Source: an uncultured Helicobacteraceae bacterium
GTDB lineage: Bacteria; Campylobacterota; Campylobacteria; Campylobacterales; UBA6016
Direction of reading: 5' to 3'
NCBI GenBank assembly: GCA_937973585.1
Contig: CALJKN010000002.1
Location: forward strand, 1-16,749
DNA: 16,749 nt
Positions 1 through 6,887 of the stretch are shown one piece after another. How positions within the stretch are numbered: the first letter of the stretch is position 1; the number at the start of each line of letters is the position of its first letter. Under the pieces are notes generated by a model, which was not told the DNA's origin, ran no database searches, and was given only the letters and a program-made list of their open reading frames with translations. Both the position numbers and the translations under genes were made by a program.

Positions 1-31
1 ACCTAATCTTGGGCTTAGCTCAAGATTTGAG
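1..31. repeat. Palindromic intergenic repeat, copy 1 (cut by window edge)
   Basis: This 31-base stretch recurs at 73-103 with a single difference (G24 here, A in the other copy). Inside it, arms AATCTTGGGCT (5-15) and AGCTCAAGATT (17-27) form a near-perfect palindrome around T16, with one G/T wobble. Its left part probably lies outside the window, because copies 2 and 3 have another small hairpin about 20 bases upstream. The identity and palindrome are seen directly; calling it a REP-like element is inference. Confidence 0.7.
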
Positions 32-50
32 CATAAATCAAAATATAAGG

Positions 51-103
51 CGGCGAGGGCTGTCTGCCGAAGACCTAATCTTGGGCTTAGCTCAAAATTT
101 GAG
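51..103. repeat. Palindromic intergenic repeat, copy 2 (two-hairpin unit)
   Basis: This is the most complete copy beside gene 244. A first small stem pairs CGGC (51-54) with GCCG (66-69) around a GRGCTGTCYG loop motif. A second, near-palindromic stem (77-87 with 89-99) follows, and the end holds a perfect 13-base palindrome CTCAAAATTTGAG (91-103). It lies 72 bases after copy 1. A diverged copy with the same order of parts is at 8808-8857. No coding frame crosses it. Possible roles are a REP-type element, a processing or termination structure, or a protein-binding site. Confidence 0.65.
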
Positions 104-243
104 AACTTATGTGGATAAAAAGTATTAAAAAAATTAAACTTTTTTATTTTCAGTATTGCTTGAATTATTTAAGCTCCGATTGGCGACAATACAAGCAAAT
201 TCAAGCTTTTAATCTTTAAAAAAAATACTTGCAGGGATAACAA
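104..243 (+). promoter_or_regulatory. Structured AT-rich leader upstream of the signalling operon
   Basis: There is no gene in this stretch. GCTTGAATT (158-166) is the exact inverted repeat of AATTCAAGC (198-206). TTGCTTG (156-162) is also the exact inverted repeat of CAAGCAA (192-198). Because GCTTG can pair with either of two nearby CAAGC copies, the two stems are mutually exclusive. An A-rich and a T-rich arm (117-123, 138-145) form a weaker stem further upstream. A good Shine-Dalgarno sequence (AGGGA, 233-237) stands 6 bases before ATG 244. I could not place a convincing -10/-35 pair and match no known riboswitch. Confidence 0.35.
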
Positions 244-678
244 ATGGACGCTAGATTATTGTCGATGTATCCGTCTATTGCCGTTGACTACGGTCTGTAC
301 CGCTCTATAAAAAAAGATAGCGGTGATTATGTGGATTTTTTGTTGCATTATGATGCCGAGGGATCACAAAACGGTGATCAGAGTTGGCTTACCGACCTGA
401 TAGGAGAAGATGCCCAGTCTATGCTGAGTTCACCGGAAATTTTACAGGCACTTGGAAACTCAAATGTGGATTTGGAAAAAACGCTAGGGGGCGGGAATTT
501 TTTTGATACACAGGTAACCGCCTACAAGCTCCAGTTGGCTCAGGCCTTTCAAAAAAGATATGAAAATGAGAATCTGCCGGATGAGGTTAAAAAAGCGAAA
601 ATCTCGTCTTTGTATAGCGATATTGCAAATATAAAAACCCCAAGTAGGCTCTTGGGTCTTAGTAGTGGAGTAAATTGA
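244..678 (+). CDS. Hypothetical protein, 144 aa, first gene of signalling operon
   Basis: I do not recognise this family. The ATG start is supported by AGGGA at 233-237. The protein is acidic, apparently cytoplasmic (no signal peptide or membrane segment), and has no cysteine. It has no obvious catalytic motif. Residues 1-25 (MDARLLSMYPSIAVDYGLY) look like a structured N-terminus. A glycine-rich turn (LGGGNFF) near residues 81-87 precedes an amphipathic, probably helical segment at about 88-130. The stop codon is one base before the GTG start of the receiver-kinase, so the two are almost certainly co-transcribed and translationally coupled. It could be a partner or regulator of that kinase, but only position supports this. 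Confidence 0.75.
   Translation: MDARLLSMYPSIAVDYGLYRSIKKDSGDYVDFLLHYDAEGSQNGDQSWLTDLIGEDAQSMLSSPEILQALGNSNVDLEKTLGGGNFFDTQVTAYKLQLAQAFQKRYENENLPDEVKKAKISSLYSDIANIKTPSRLLGLSSGVN
667..670 (+). promoter_or_regulatory. Shine-Dalgarno that selects GTG 680
   Basis: GGAG here is 9 bases before GTG 680 but 15 bases before the in-frame ATG 686. This favours the GTG start. The site lies inside the last codons of the upstream gene, consistent with coupled translation. Confidence 0.55.
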
Positions 679-679
679 C

Positions 680-1810
680 GTGAAAATGCTTGAGGAACTA
701 AAAAAAGAGGCGCACAGTATAAAGGTGTTGTTTGTCGAGGATGATACCGATTTTACGAAAGTGATGGAAGATTTACTAAAAAAATTTTTCAAAAACGTAG
801 TATTTGCCAAAGACGGTGAAGAAGGGCTGAAAAAATACATAGAAGAGGGTCCTTTTGAGATAGTCATATCAGACATTACAATGCCTGTGATGGATGGGCT
901 AGAGATGAGTGAAAACATCAAAAAAGAGAATTCCGGACAACACATTATGATTATCTCTGCACATAGTGATGCCAATAAGCTCATAAAAGCTATAGATATC
1001 GGCGTTGATAGTTTTATCCTAAAACCCGTGGATAGCTTTGTGCTACTGGAGAGGTTGCTCGGAATTTGTAGAACAGTCAACGGATTACTTAGAGAGCAAA
1101 GGGAAAAAGAGCTAGAGCGACTCCTCTTTAATCAAAGTAGAATGGCGGCAATGGGAGAGATGATAAGCATCATATCGCATCAGCTCAAACAGCCGCTTTA
1201 TGCCATGAGTATGTTAACGGCAAATATGAAGAGCAGGTTTTTCGAGATTTGCCAAAAAAGCGACGAGGACTTTAATCAGTCGGTAGAGTGGATGTCCAAC
1301 CAGATAAAATTTATGTCGGCCACTATTGACACGTTTGCTAACTTTTTGAAGCCGCAAAAGAGTGCATCGTTTTTTGCCGTCCAAAAAAGCGTTCTTGATA
1401 TCGTCTCCATCCTGAGTGCAAAGCTTAAATCCGAGGGGATAGATCTAGTCTGTGACGTTGACTCCCAGATTCAAATATACGGCTTTGAAAAAGAGTTTAA
1501 CCAAGCCATTTTAAACATCATCTCCAATGCAATAGACGCTTTCAAGCATTCCGATAAAGAGCGAAAAATAGTCGTTACCGCATCGGTTGACAACGGGGTT
1601 CATATCTGTATAAAAGATAATGCCGGGGGGATAGAAGATAGCGTCAAAAACAGGATTTTTGATCCGTACTTTACGACAAAGGGTGACAGCGGTACCGGAA
1701 TAGGGCTTTATATAACAAAAAAAATAATCGAAGACAACTTCAGCGGTAGGGTAACCGTTGAAAATGAAGATGGCGGAGCTAGATTTGATATATGGTTTCC
1801 GGCGGAATAG
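680..1810 (+). CDS. Soluble receiver-histidine kinase (REC-HisKA-HATPase)
   Basis: This 376-aa cytoplasmic two-component protein starts at GTG. An N-terminal receiver domain (about 14-130) has the acidic cluster E20-D21-D22, phospho-acceptor D65 (VISDITMP), switch S93 and K115 (LKP). The kinase follows directly, with H-box H167 in ISHQLKQPL, N-box around N283 (NIISNAIDA), DNAGGI at 313-318, FDPYFTTK at 327-334 and GTGIGLYITKK. There is no transmembrane, HAMP or PAS segment, so input probably comes as phosphate on D65. The H-box differs from the HQWRQPLN of the two membrane kinases nearby. It lies between the 144-aa gene and a YfiR-like gene. It has all residues needed for activity. It could act as a phosphorelay hub or be a kinase switched by its own receiver; both are inference. 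Confidence 0.93.
   Translation: MKMLEELKKEAHSIKVLFVEDDTDFTKVMEDLLKKFFKNVVFAKDGEEGLKKYIEEGPFEIVISDITMPVMDGLEMSENIKKENSGQHIMIISAHSDANKLIKAIDIGVDSFILKPVDSFVLLERLLGICRTVNGLLREQREKELERLLFNQSRMAAMGEMISIISHQLKQPLYAMSMLTANMKSRFFEICQKSDEDFNQSVEWMSNQIKFMSATIDTFANFLKPQKSASFFAVQKSVLDIVSILSAKLKSEGIDLVCDVDSQIQIYGFEKEFNQAILNIISNAIDAFKHSDKERKIVVTASVDNGVHICIKDNAGGIEDSVKNRIFDPYFTTKGDSGTGIGLYITKKIIEDNFSGRVTVENEDGGARFDIWFPAE
1775..1778 (+). promoter_or_regulatory. Shine-Dalgarno favouring TTG 1785
   Basis: GGAG is 6 bases before TTG 1785. The alternative in-frame starts upstream (TTG 1758, ATG 1764, ATG 1770) have no comparable site. TTG 1785 also gives a signal peptide of normal length. Confidence 0.45.
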
Positions 1811-2357
1811 TACGCCTAAAATTTTATTATTTCTGGTCTCGGTATTTGCCGCCTTTAGTACGGCTATGGCGGAAGATATAGACAGAAGCGTCATAGCTAT
1901 GCAGGCTAGAATATATCCGCAGATAATATTTTTTAGCTCAAAAGTAAAAGATGTTTCGCAAAAAAGACAGGTAACAATTATAGCCGTCTACGATGATGGA
2001 AACAAGAAAAATGCCGAAGCCTTCAAAGAGGAGGTGGAGAGGATATACAAAGACGGGATAAGCGGCTACAAAATAAACGTCCGTCCCGTATCTATCGATA
2101 AGCTCCAAAAAGAGCGTGAGCATACAGCGTTTTATGTCCTTTTTGACGAAGACGATGTTGTGCAAGGTGCATATGAGCTTAAAAACTCCATTACGTTTGC
2201 GGCAACCAAAAAGATATTCGTCAAAAACGGGACAATGTTTTTTGCGGAGATCACTAATAAAACATCCATTTTACTGAATAAAAAGGCGTTTACGACATCT
2301 TCAGTTTCGTTTGAACCGGCTTTGTTGAAAATGGTAAAGGTCTATGATGAAAATTAA
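1785..2357 (+). CDS. Exported YfiR-like (DUF4154-type) periplasmic protein
   Basis: From TTG 1785 the product is about 190 aa. It has a clear signal peptide: basic n-region (FRRNSTPK), hydrophobic core ILLFLVSVFAAF, and AMA cleavage site before ED. The mature part ends in a pattern like the YfiR family: a predicted strand (MFFAEITNKTSILLNKKAF), then SFEPALLKMVKV. No cysteine is seen in the mature part, so YfiR-type disulfide control is unlikely. The 5' end overlaps the receiver-kinase gene and the 3' end overlaps the next kinase gene by 14 bases, which means tight coupling. In Pseudomonas, YfiR is a periplasmic inhibitor of YfiN, which senses through CHASE8. The neighbour here also looks CHASE8-like, supporting a similar inhibitor-sensor pair. 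Alternative starts at ATG 1770 or TTG 1758 cannot be excluded, and the family call is by pattern only. Confidence 0.6.
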   Translation: MIYGFRRNSTPKILLFLVSVFAAFSTAMAEDIDRSVIAMQARIYPQIIFFSSKVKDVSQKRQVTIIAVYDDGNKKNAEAFKEEVERIYKDGISGYKINVRPVSIDKLQKEREHTAFYVLFDEDDVVQGAYELKNSITFAATKKIFVKNGTMFFAEITNKTSILLNKKAFTTSSVSFEPALLKMVKVYDEN

Positions 2358-4170
2358 TCTAAAAAGCCTAAAAGTCAAGATTTTTATCTTTTATATTGCT
2401 AGTTTTACGATGTTGTTTGGGGTTATACTCTCTATTAATTATTTTATTTTTGAGGATTTTGCAAAGGACTCGGAGGTAAAAAAAGCTCAGACAATAGCCG
2501 AGTTGATAGCTTCAAATATTGCGGTCCCTCTACAGCTCGGACTTGTAGAAGAGGTAAAGGGGGAGGTATATAAACAGGCCGAAACAAACAAGAATATTTT
2601 GGAAATTTCGATTTTAGAGTTGGAGGGCGGTAAAAAAATTACCGTTTCAAAAAATAATTTTAAAAAGCCGACCGATTCACATTTTATCATCAAAAAAGAG
2701 ATTATGGACTCTTTGATGATTCGAAAAACGGCGATTATGGAGATGGTATACTCTGATGAGGGGTATCTGACTACAAAGAGTTTTGCCGCAAAAACCCTCT
2801 TTGTGATCTTCGGCGTAGCTATGCTGATAGGCTTGTTTGCCCTTTTAAAACTAGATGATTTGTTTGGTCCTTTAAAAGATTTGACAAATAAACTCTCAAA
2901 TTTTAATCCGGAGCATCCATCCGTCAATCTGGAAACTACATCCGGCGAAGATGAGATATCGGTTATCCAAAATACTGTCAGTTTGGCAATCGAAAAGCTC
3001 ATAGCCCATCAACAAAAAATCATACACATAAATGAGGATTTGGAGGATGCCGTCAGGGATAGGACAAGGGAGCTAAATGAGCAAATAGAGCTTTTCAGGG
3101 TTTTGGCAGAGGCCTCCCCAAACGCTATTGCACTGTTTGATACAAATATAATCTATGCAAATCCGGCATTTTCGCACATAACCGGCTATAACCAATCGGA
3201 GCTATTTAGAAAAGATGTAAAGTCTTTGTTTGTTTTGGATATGAGTAGTGATTTTTGCGAAGTATTAAACCTAAATAACAATAGTTGCTGGATAATGCCA
3301 TGTAGGGTAGATGAGATTGAGATATTCAAAAAAGACGGTACAAAATGTTATGTATCGGCTTCAGTCTCATATTTGCACATAAAAGAGAGGGATGCAGCCA
3401 TTATAAATCTGGTGGACTTGACTGATATTAAACAAAAAGATCAGATGCTTTTACTCCAGTCAAGATTTATAGCCATGGGGGAGATGATTGGAAATATAGC
3501 CCACCAGTGGAGGCAACCGCTAAATATCATTCAAAGTTCTATTACAAAAGTCGGTGTCTACAAAGAGATGGGTCTTGTGACGAACAATTTTTTGGATGAG
3601 ACTGTCGAGAGGGTAAAAAGGCAAGTCGAATACCTATCCTCTACTATAGATGATTTTAGACATTTTTACAAAGACGAACCAGACGGTACTTTTGCCCTCT
3701 CTCAGACCGTCAGTAGGGCTATGTCTCTTGTTGAAGCGGCTTACACAAACCATTTTATATCGCTTGAGTTTGTAGACGGGACGAAAAATATATGGATAAA
3801 CGGCTCGGAAAACAGATTGATTCAGGCTGTTTTAAATATCCTAAATAATTCCAAAGATGCGATTATAGCCTCTGATGTTCCGGATAAGGCGGTTATTATC
3901 ACCAGTAATCTCTCAAGCGACAAAGAGAGCGCAATACTGGAGATACTGGATACAGGTGGCGGTATAGAGCAGAAAAATCTATCCAAAATATTTGATCCGT
4001 ATTTTACGACTAAGCATAAATCGCAAGGGACAGGGATAGGTCTTTATATGACAAAACAGATAATAACCGGTTCGTTTAAAGCGAGGATAGAGGCCGAGAA
4101 TATGGAGTTTGAATACAAAAACAAACCCCAAAGAGGGGCTTTGTTTAGGATAGAGTTTAAACTTGTTTAA
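2344..4170 (+). CDS. Membrane sensor histidine kinase (CHASE8-like, HAMP-like, PAS)
   Basis: This protein has 608 aa. TM1 is at about 12-34, a periplasmic domain at about 35-147, TM2 at about 148-168, a HAMP-like linker at about 170-222, a coiled coil to 250 and a PAS domain at about 251-365. The kinase has H387 in AHQWRQPLN, N-box NILNNSKDA (498-506), DTGGGI (536-541), FDPYFTTK (550-557) and GTGIGLYMTK. The periplasmic part (AELIASNIAVPLQLGL, later ISILELEGGKK) resembles CHASE8, the domain YfiR binds in YfiN. The family assignment of the kinase is firm; the CHASE8 assignment is moderate. AAAGG (2336-2340) precedes two adjacent ATGs (2344, 2347), and the second has the better spacing. All catalytic motifs are intact. 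No cognate DNA-binding regulator follows; the gene ends 17 bases from a convergent chemoreceptor gene. Confidence 0.93.
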   Translation: MMKINLKSLKVKIFIFYIASFTMLFGVILSINYFIFEDFAKDSEVKKAQTIAELIASNIAVPLQLGLVEEVKGEVYKQAETNKNILEISILELEGGKKITVSKNNFKKPTDSHFIIKKEIMDSLMIRKTAIMEMVYSDEGYLTTKSFAAKTLFVIFGVAMLIGLFALLKLDDLFGPLKDLTNKLSNFNPEHPSVNLETTSGEDEISVIQNTVSLAIEKLIAHQQKIIHINEDLEDAVRDRTRELNEQIELFRVLAEASPNAIALFDTNIIYANPAFSHITGYNQSELFRKDVKSLFVLDMSSDFCEVLNLNNNSCWIMPCRVDEIEIFKKDGTKCYVSASVSYLHIKERDAAIINLVDLTDIKQKDQMLLLQSRFIAMGEMIGNIAHQWRQPLNIIQSSITKVGVYKEMGLVTNNFLDETVERVKRQVEYLSSTIDDFRHFYKDEPDGTFALSQTVSRAMSLVEAAYTNHFISLEFVDGTKNIWINGSENRLIQAVLNILNNSKDAIIASDVPDKAVIITSNLSSDKESAILEILDTGGGIEQKNLSKIFDPYFTTKHKSQGTGIGLYMTKQIITGSFKARIEAENMEFEYKNKPQRGALFRIEFKLV

Positions 4171-4182
4171 TTAGCTAGCTAA
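4171..4182. other. 12-bp perfect palindrome between convergent genes
   Basis: TTAGCTAGCTAA is fully self-complementary and begins directly after the kinase stop codon, in a 17-base gap between convergent stops. There is no U-tract typical of an intrinsic terminator on the + strand beyond AAAATTTTT. It might be a weak shared termination structure, or coincidence. Confidence 0.3.
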
Positions 4183-4187
4183 AATTT

Positions 4188-5813
4188 TTATGTCCTAAAG
4201 ATGTTTAGCTTCTCTTTGAGCCCATCTGCCATGCTTTTTAGTCTGTCGGCGGCATAGGCTATATTGATTACGCTTTTTGCATTTTCGGATGAAATTTGGT
4301 TAATATTGTCTATTTTTGAGAGTATCTCACCTGTGCTTTTCGCATTTGCGATAGATTTTGCAACTAGCTCCTCTACTTTTAAAACAGCTATATTCATAGT
4401 ATCTATACTGTCTGTTATGTGGGTTTGCGCTGTGCTTGATACGACCGATAACTCATCAATTTTAGCCGCATTTTGTCTCATCTCGACCCCTGCATCCACT
4501 ATCTCTGTTACGACGCTATTTATGGTTGCCGATATATCCGATAGGCTGTGCTGAGTCCGCTCTGCCAGATTTCTGACTTCGTCTGCAACGACGGCAAATC
4601 CCCTGCCGTGTTCCCCTGCTCTTGCCGCTTCTATTGCCGCATTTAGCGCTAGAAGGTTTGTCTGATCGGCTATGTCGCCTATTACGGATAATACCTCTTT
4701 TATTTTTTCCGTCTCTACGCTTAGGGCGGATAGCTTTTGCGACAGCTTATTTTCTATTTCGACGCTTTGGGATACTTTTTGCACCATTAGCTGCATACCT
4801 TCGGCTGCAACTGTCAGTTTTTTGTTTGCCGATTCAATCTCCTCTACTGTTGCCTGCGCCTCTTTGGTAGAGGATTCTAGTATTTTTTTTAGCCCCAACC
4901 CGTCTTCGACGCATACTTGAGTCAGTTTGGTCTGCTCCGATACCCTATCCCCGATAGAGTGTGATGCGCTACTAAGTTCTGAGGCGACATCGGCATTTTC
5001 GGCAGATGTGTTTTTGGCGCTACTGACCGTCTCTCTAAATGCCGATATCAGATGGTTAAAATCGGTTGCAACTTTGCCGATTTCATCCATATTTCCGACA
5101 TCTAGTTTTGCATTTAGATCTTTTGTCTGTGCCGTCTCTCTGACCTTGTGCTCTATCCCCTCCGTTTTAAATATGATGTATCTACTTAGCATGATAAGCG
5201 GTAAAAAGCCGACAAAAAATACTAGTACAAAAGTTGATGCCGTAACGGTTTGAGTGGAGGCCATAGAGGAGTGGATAGATATTTCCGAATCTTTTGCTAC
5301 CTCTTCTTGGAGTTTTATCACTTTTGAAAAAGACTCTCTGGCATCATCGGCCGGAGGGGTGGCAACCTTTTTATACTCTTGATATATTGTATTTAGTTGC
5401 TCGTTTGTCTCTGTCCCTTTTAGTTTCGAGAGAACCGATATTGCCGTTTTTGTGAAATTCAGAGTTTTAAGCTCCGCCTCTTTGACTATCGGTTTGTTTT
5501 TTTCATCGGTTACCTTTAGTAGCTCTTCAAAGTATTTTGTTATCTTTGCTTCACTCTCTTTTAGCTTATCCATATTTTTGGCGTATTCACCACCTAGCAT
5601 TATATCTCTCGTTACTCTACTGACGTAGTTTAGCTCTTTGTTGATTGAGAGGGTATATACCTCTCCTTTGTAGGCAGATTCTTTAAAGTGTGAGAACTCG
5701 TTTTTGATATTGGACACAAGATATAGAGTCAAGACGAGCGTCAAGCCGTAGATACAAATCAGCGCACCCGTTATCCCCATCAATTTGTGTTTTATGCTTA
5801 TATTTTTAAACAT
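4188..5813 (-). CDS. Methyl-accepting chemotaxis protein
   Basis: A 541-aa transmembrane chemoreceptor. TM1 is at about 11-34 and a helical periplasmic sensor of about 155 residues follows at 35-190, of the four-helix-bundle type by its charge pattern. TM2 is at about 191-213, HAMP at about 214-265, and a long coiled-coil signalling domain follows. The conserved hairpin tip is unmistakable (IADQTNLLALNAAIEAARAG, 381-400, followed by EHGRGFAVVADEVRNLAERTQ). No C-terminal CheR-binding pentapeptide is present; the protein ends NIFRT. It signals to CheA/CheW at the pole, with an unknown ligand. It is divergent from the peroxidase-kinase operon and convergent with the CHASE8-like kinase. The ATG is preceded at 8 bases by a weak AAGAG. 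Confidence 0.95.
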   Translation of the reverse strand: MFKNISIKHKLMGITGALICIYGLTLVLTLYLVSNIKNEFSHFKESAYKGEVYTLSINKELNYVSRVTRDIMLGGEYAKNMDKLKESEAKITKYFEELLKVTDEKNKPIVKEAELKTLNFTKTAISVLSKLKGTETNEQLNTIYQEYKKVATPPADDARESFSKVIKLQEEVAKDSEISIHSSMASTQTVTASTFVLVFFVGFLPLIMLSRYIIFKTEGIEHKVRETAQTKDLNAKLDVGNMDEIGKVATDFNHLISAFRETVSSAKNTSAENADVASELSSASHSIGDRVSEQTKLTQVCVEDGLGLKKILESSTKEAQATVEEIESANKKLTVAAEGMQLMVQKVSQSVEIENKLSQKLSALSVETEKIKEVLSVIGDIADQTNLLALNAAIEAARAGEHGRGFAVVADEVRNLAERTQHSLSDISATINSVVTEIVDAGVEMRQNAAKIDELSVVSSTAQTHITDSIDTMNIAVLKVEELVAKSIANAKSTGEILSKIDNINQISSENAKSVINIAYAADRLKSMADGLKEKLNIFRT

Positions 5814-5877
5814 CGTCCAACTCTTTTTCTTTTTTTAAGATAATATTATCAAATTTTTTCGGTTTGTGTGTATGTTT

Positions 5878-5913
5878 TAATAGTATAATTTTTATCACCC
5901 CTTTATACTATTA
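5878..5913. promoter_or_regulatory. 11-bp inverted repeat overlapping candidate divergent promoters
   Basis: TAATAGTATAA (5878-5888) is the exact inverted repeat of TTATACTATTA (5903-5913), with a 14-base spacer. Each arm contains a -10-like hexamer: TATAAT on the + strand (5884-5889), facing the peroxidase, and TATAAA on the - strand (5902-5907), facing the chemoreceptor. By normal spacing both would start transcription near 5895/5896. The -35 regions are weak. It may be an overlapping bidirectional promoter, an operator for a dimeric regulator, or both. The repeat is seen; function is inferred. Confidence 0.5.
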
Positions 5914-5969
5914 TGTCGGAATCGATTTAAGATTATAAAAAGTTATATTAAGAGGTAAGACGTATTTTG

Positions 5970-6887
5970 ATGAGATATATTTTTTTAATCTGTTTTTTAC
6001 CTTTTTTTGTATTTGGGGATCAGCTTGTCCATCCGCTTCCAAAAGTTGTGTACAATAAGCAAAAAGCGGCACTCGGGGAGAGATTGTTTTTGGATCCGTC
6101 GCTCTCCAAAGATTCGACGGTGTCGTGTGCCGATTGTCATAGTTTATCCCGCTACGGGGTTGACAACAAAGAGTTTTCTACCGGTATCGGCGGGGCAAAA
6201 GGCGGCGTAAATTCTCCCACTGTTTACAATGCAGTTTTTAATTTTGTCCAGTTTTGGGACGGGAGGGCAAAAACACTAAAAGATCAGGCGAAAGGCCCGC
6301 TTTTAAATAAGGTCGAGATGGGGAATACCGAAAAAGGGGTTGTAGCGGCGGTCGAGAAAAATAGATACTATGCGGTAGAGTTTAAAAAAATATACAAAGA
6401 CGGTGTTACTTTTGATAATATCGCCGACTCTATAGCCGAATTTGAAAAGACGCTTATAACATACAACTCAAAATTCGACAGATACCTAATGGGCGACAAA
6501 AGTGCTCTTACTAAAACCGAACAGGAGGGGTTTGGACTTTTCAAAGGTAAGGGATGCATAAGTTGTCACAACGGTGTAAATCTGGGTGGAAATATGTTTC
6601 AAAAACTGGGTGTTACCGTAGAGTATAAAGACCCAAAATCAAACCTTGGGAGATACGATGTCACAAAAAACGAAGAAGACAAATATATGTATAAAGTTCC
6701 GAGCTTAAGAAACGTAGAGATGACCGCCCCGTATTTTCACAACGGACTTGTCGGATCCCTCAAAGATGCTATCGTCTTGATGGGCGAACATCAGTTGGGT
6801 GTTGAGTTTACAAAAAAAGAACTTGAAAAAATAGAGGCATTTTTGAAGACGCTAACAGGTGAAAGGCCGCCTAGGTTTGTAAAATGA
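5970..6887 (+). CDS. Di-heme cytochrome c peroxidase, periplasmic
   Basis: About 305 aa from ATG 5970; TTG 5967 is an alternative with better spacing to AGAGG (5951-5955). A signal peptide (MRYIFLICFLPFFVFG) precedes the mature protein. Heme-binding motifs are CADCH (C53, C56, H57) and CISCH (C196, C199, H200). Other family landmarks are QFWDGRA at about 94-100, EMGN with the conserved glutamate near 116, and APYFHNG at 253-259 preceded by M251, a likely axial methionine of the high-potential heme. The family reduces hydrogen peroxide to water with electrons from cytochrome c. The stop overlaps the ATG of a histidine kinase, an uncommon partner for a peroxidase. A MauG-like oxidase role is possible, but the conserved EMGN and methionine favour peroxidase. 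Confidence 0.92.
   Translation: MRYIFLICFLPFFVFGDQLVHPLPKVVYNKQKAALGERLFLDPSLSKDSTVSCADCHSLSRYGVDNKEFSTGIGGAKGGVNSPTVYNAVFNFVQFWDGRAKTLKDQAKGPLLNKVEMGNTEKGVVAAVEKNRYYAVEFKKIYKDGVTFDNIADSIAEFEKTLITYNSKFDRYLMGDKSALTKTEQEGFGLFKGKGCISCHNGVNLGGNMFQKLGVTVEYKDPKSNLGRYDVTKNEEDKYMYKVPSLRNVEMTAPYFHNGLVGSLKDAIVLMGEHQLGVEFTKKELEKIEAFLKTLTGERPPRFVK

Noticed and set aside
1..103. CRISPR array
   Set aside because: Only two near-identical copies, strongly palindromic over their length, with no further regular units and no cas genes in the window.
484..1080. 198-codon open frame antisense to genes 244 and 680
   Set aside because: It covers parts of two well-supported genes on the + strand, is Ser/Phe/Ile-rich in the manner of antisense frames, and has no family motif.
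1758..1784. TTG 1758, ATG 1764 or ATG 1770 as start of the YfiR-like gene
   Set aside because: They lack a Shine-Dalgarno and would extend the signal-peptide n-region unusually. TTG 1785 has GGAG at 6 bases. Not fully excluded.
680..1810. Degenerate kinase, because the H-box is HQLKQPL and not HQWRQPL
   Set aside because: The phospho-acceptor His, N-box, DNAGGI and GTGIGLY motifs are all intact; the changed residues are not catalytic.
5839..5850. Sigma-28 promoter for the chemoreceptor
   Set aside because: The minus strand has TTTGATAA near the perfect palindrome GATAATATTATC, but no TAAA element at the required 15-base spacing; the nearest is 22 bases away.
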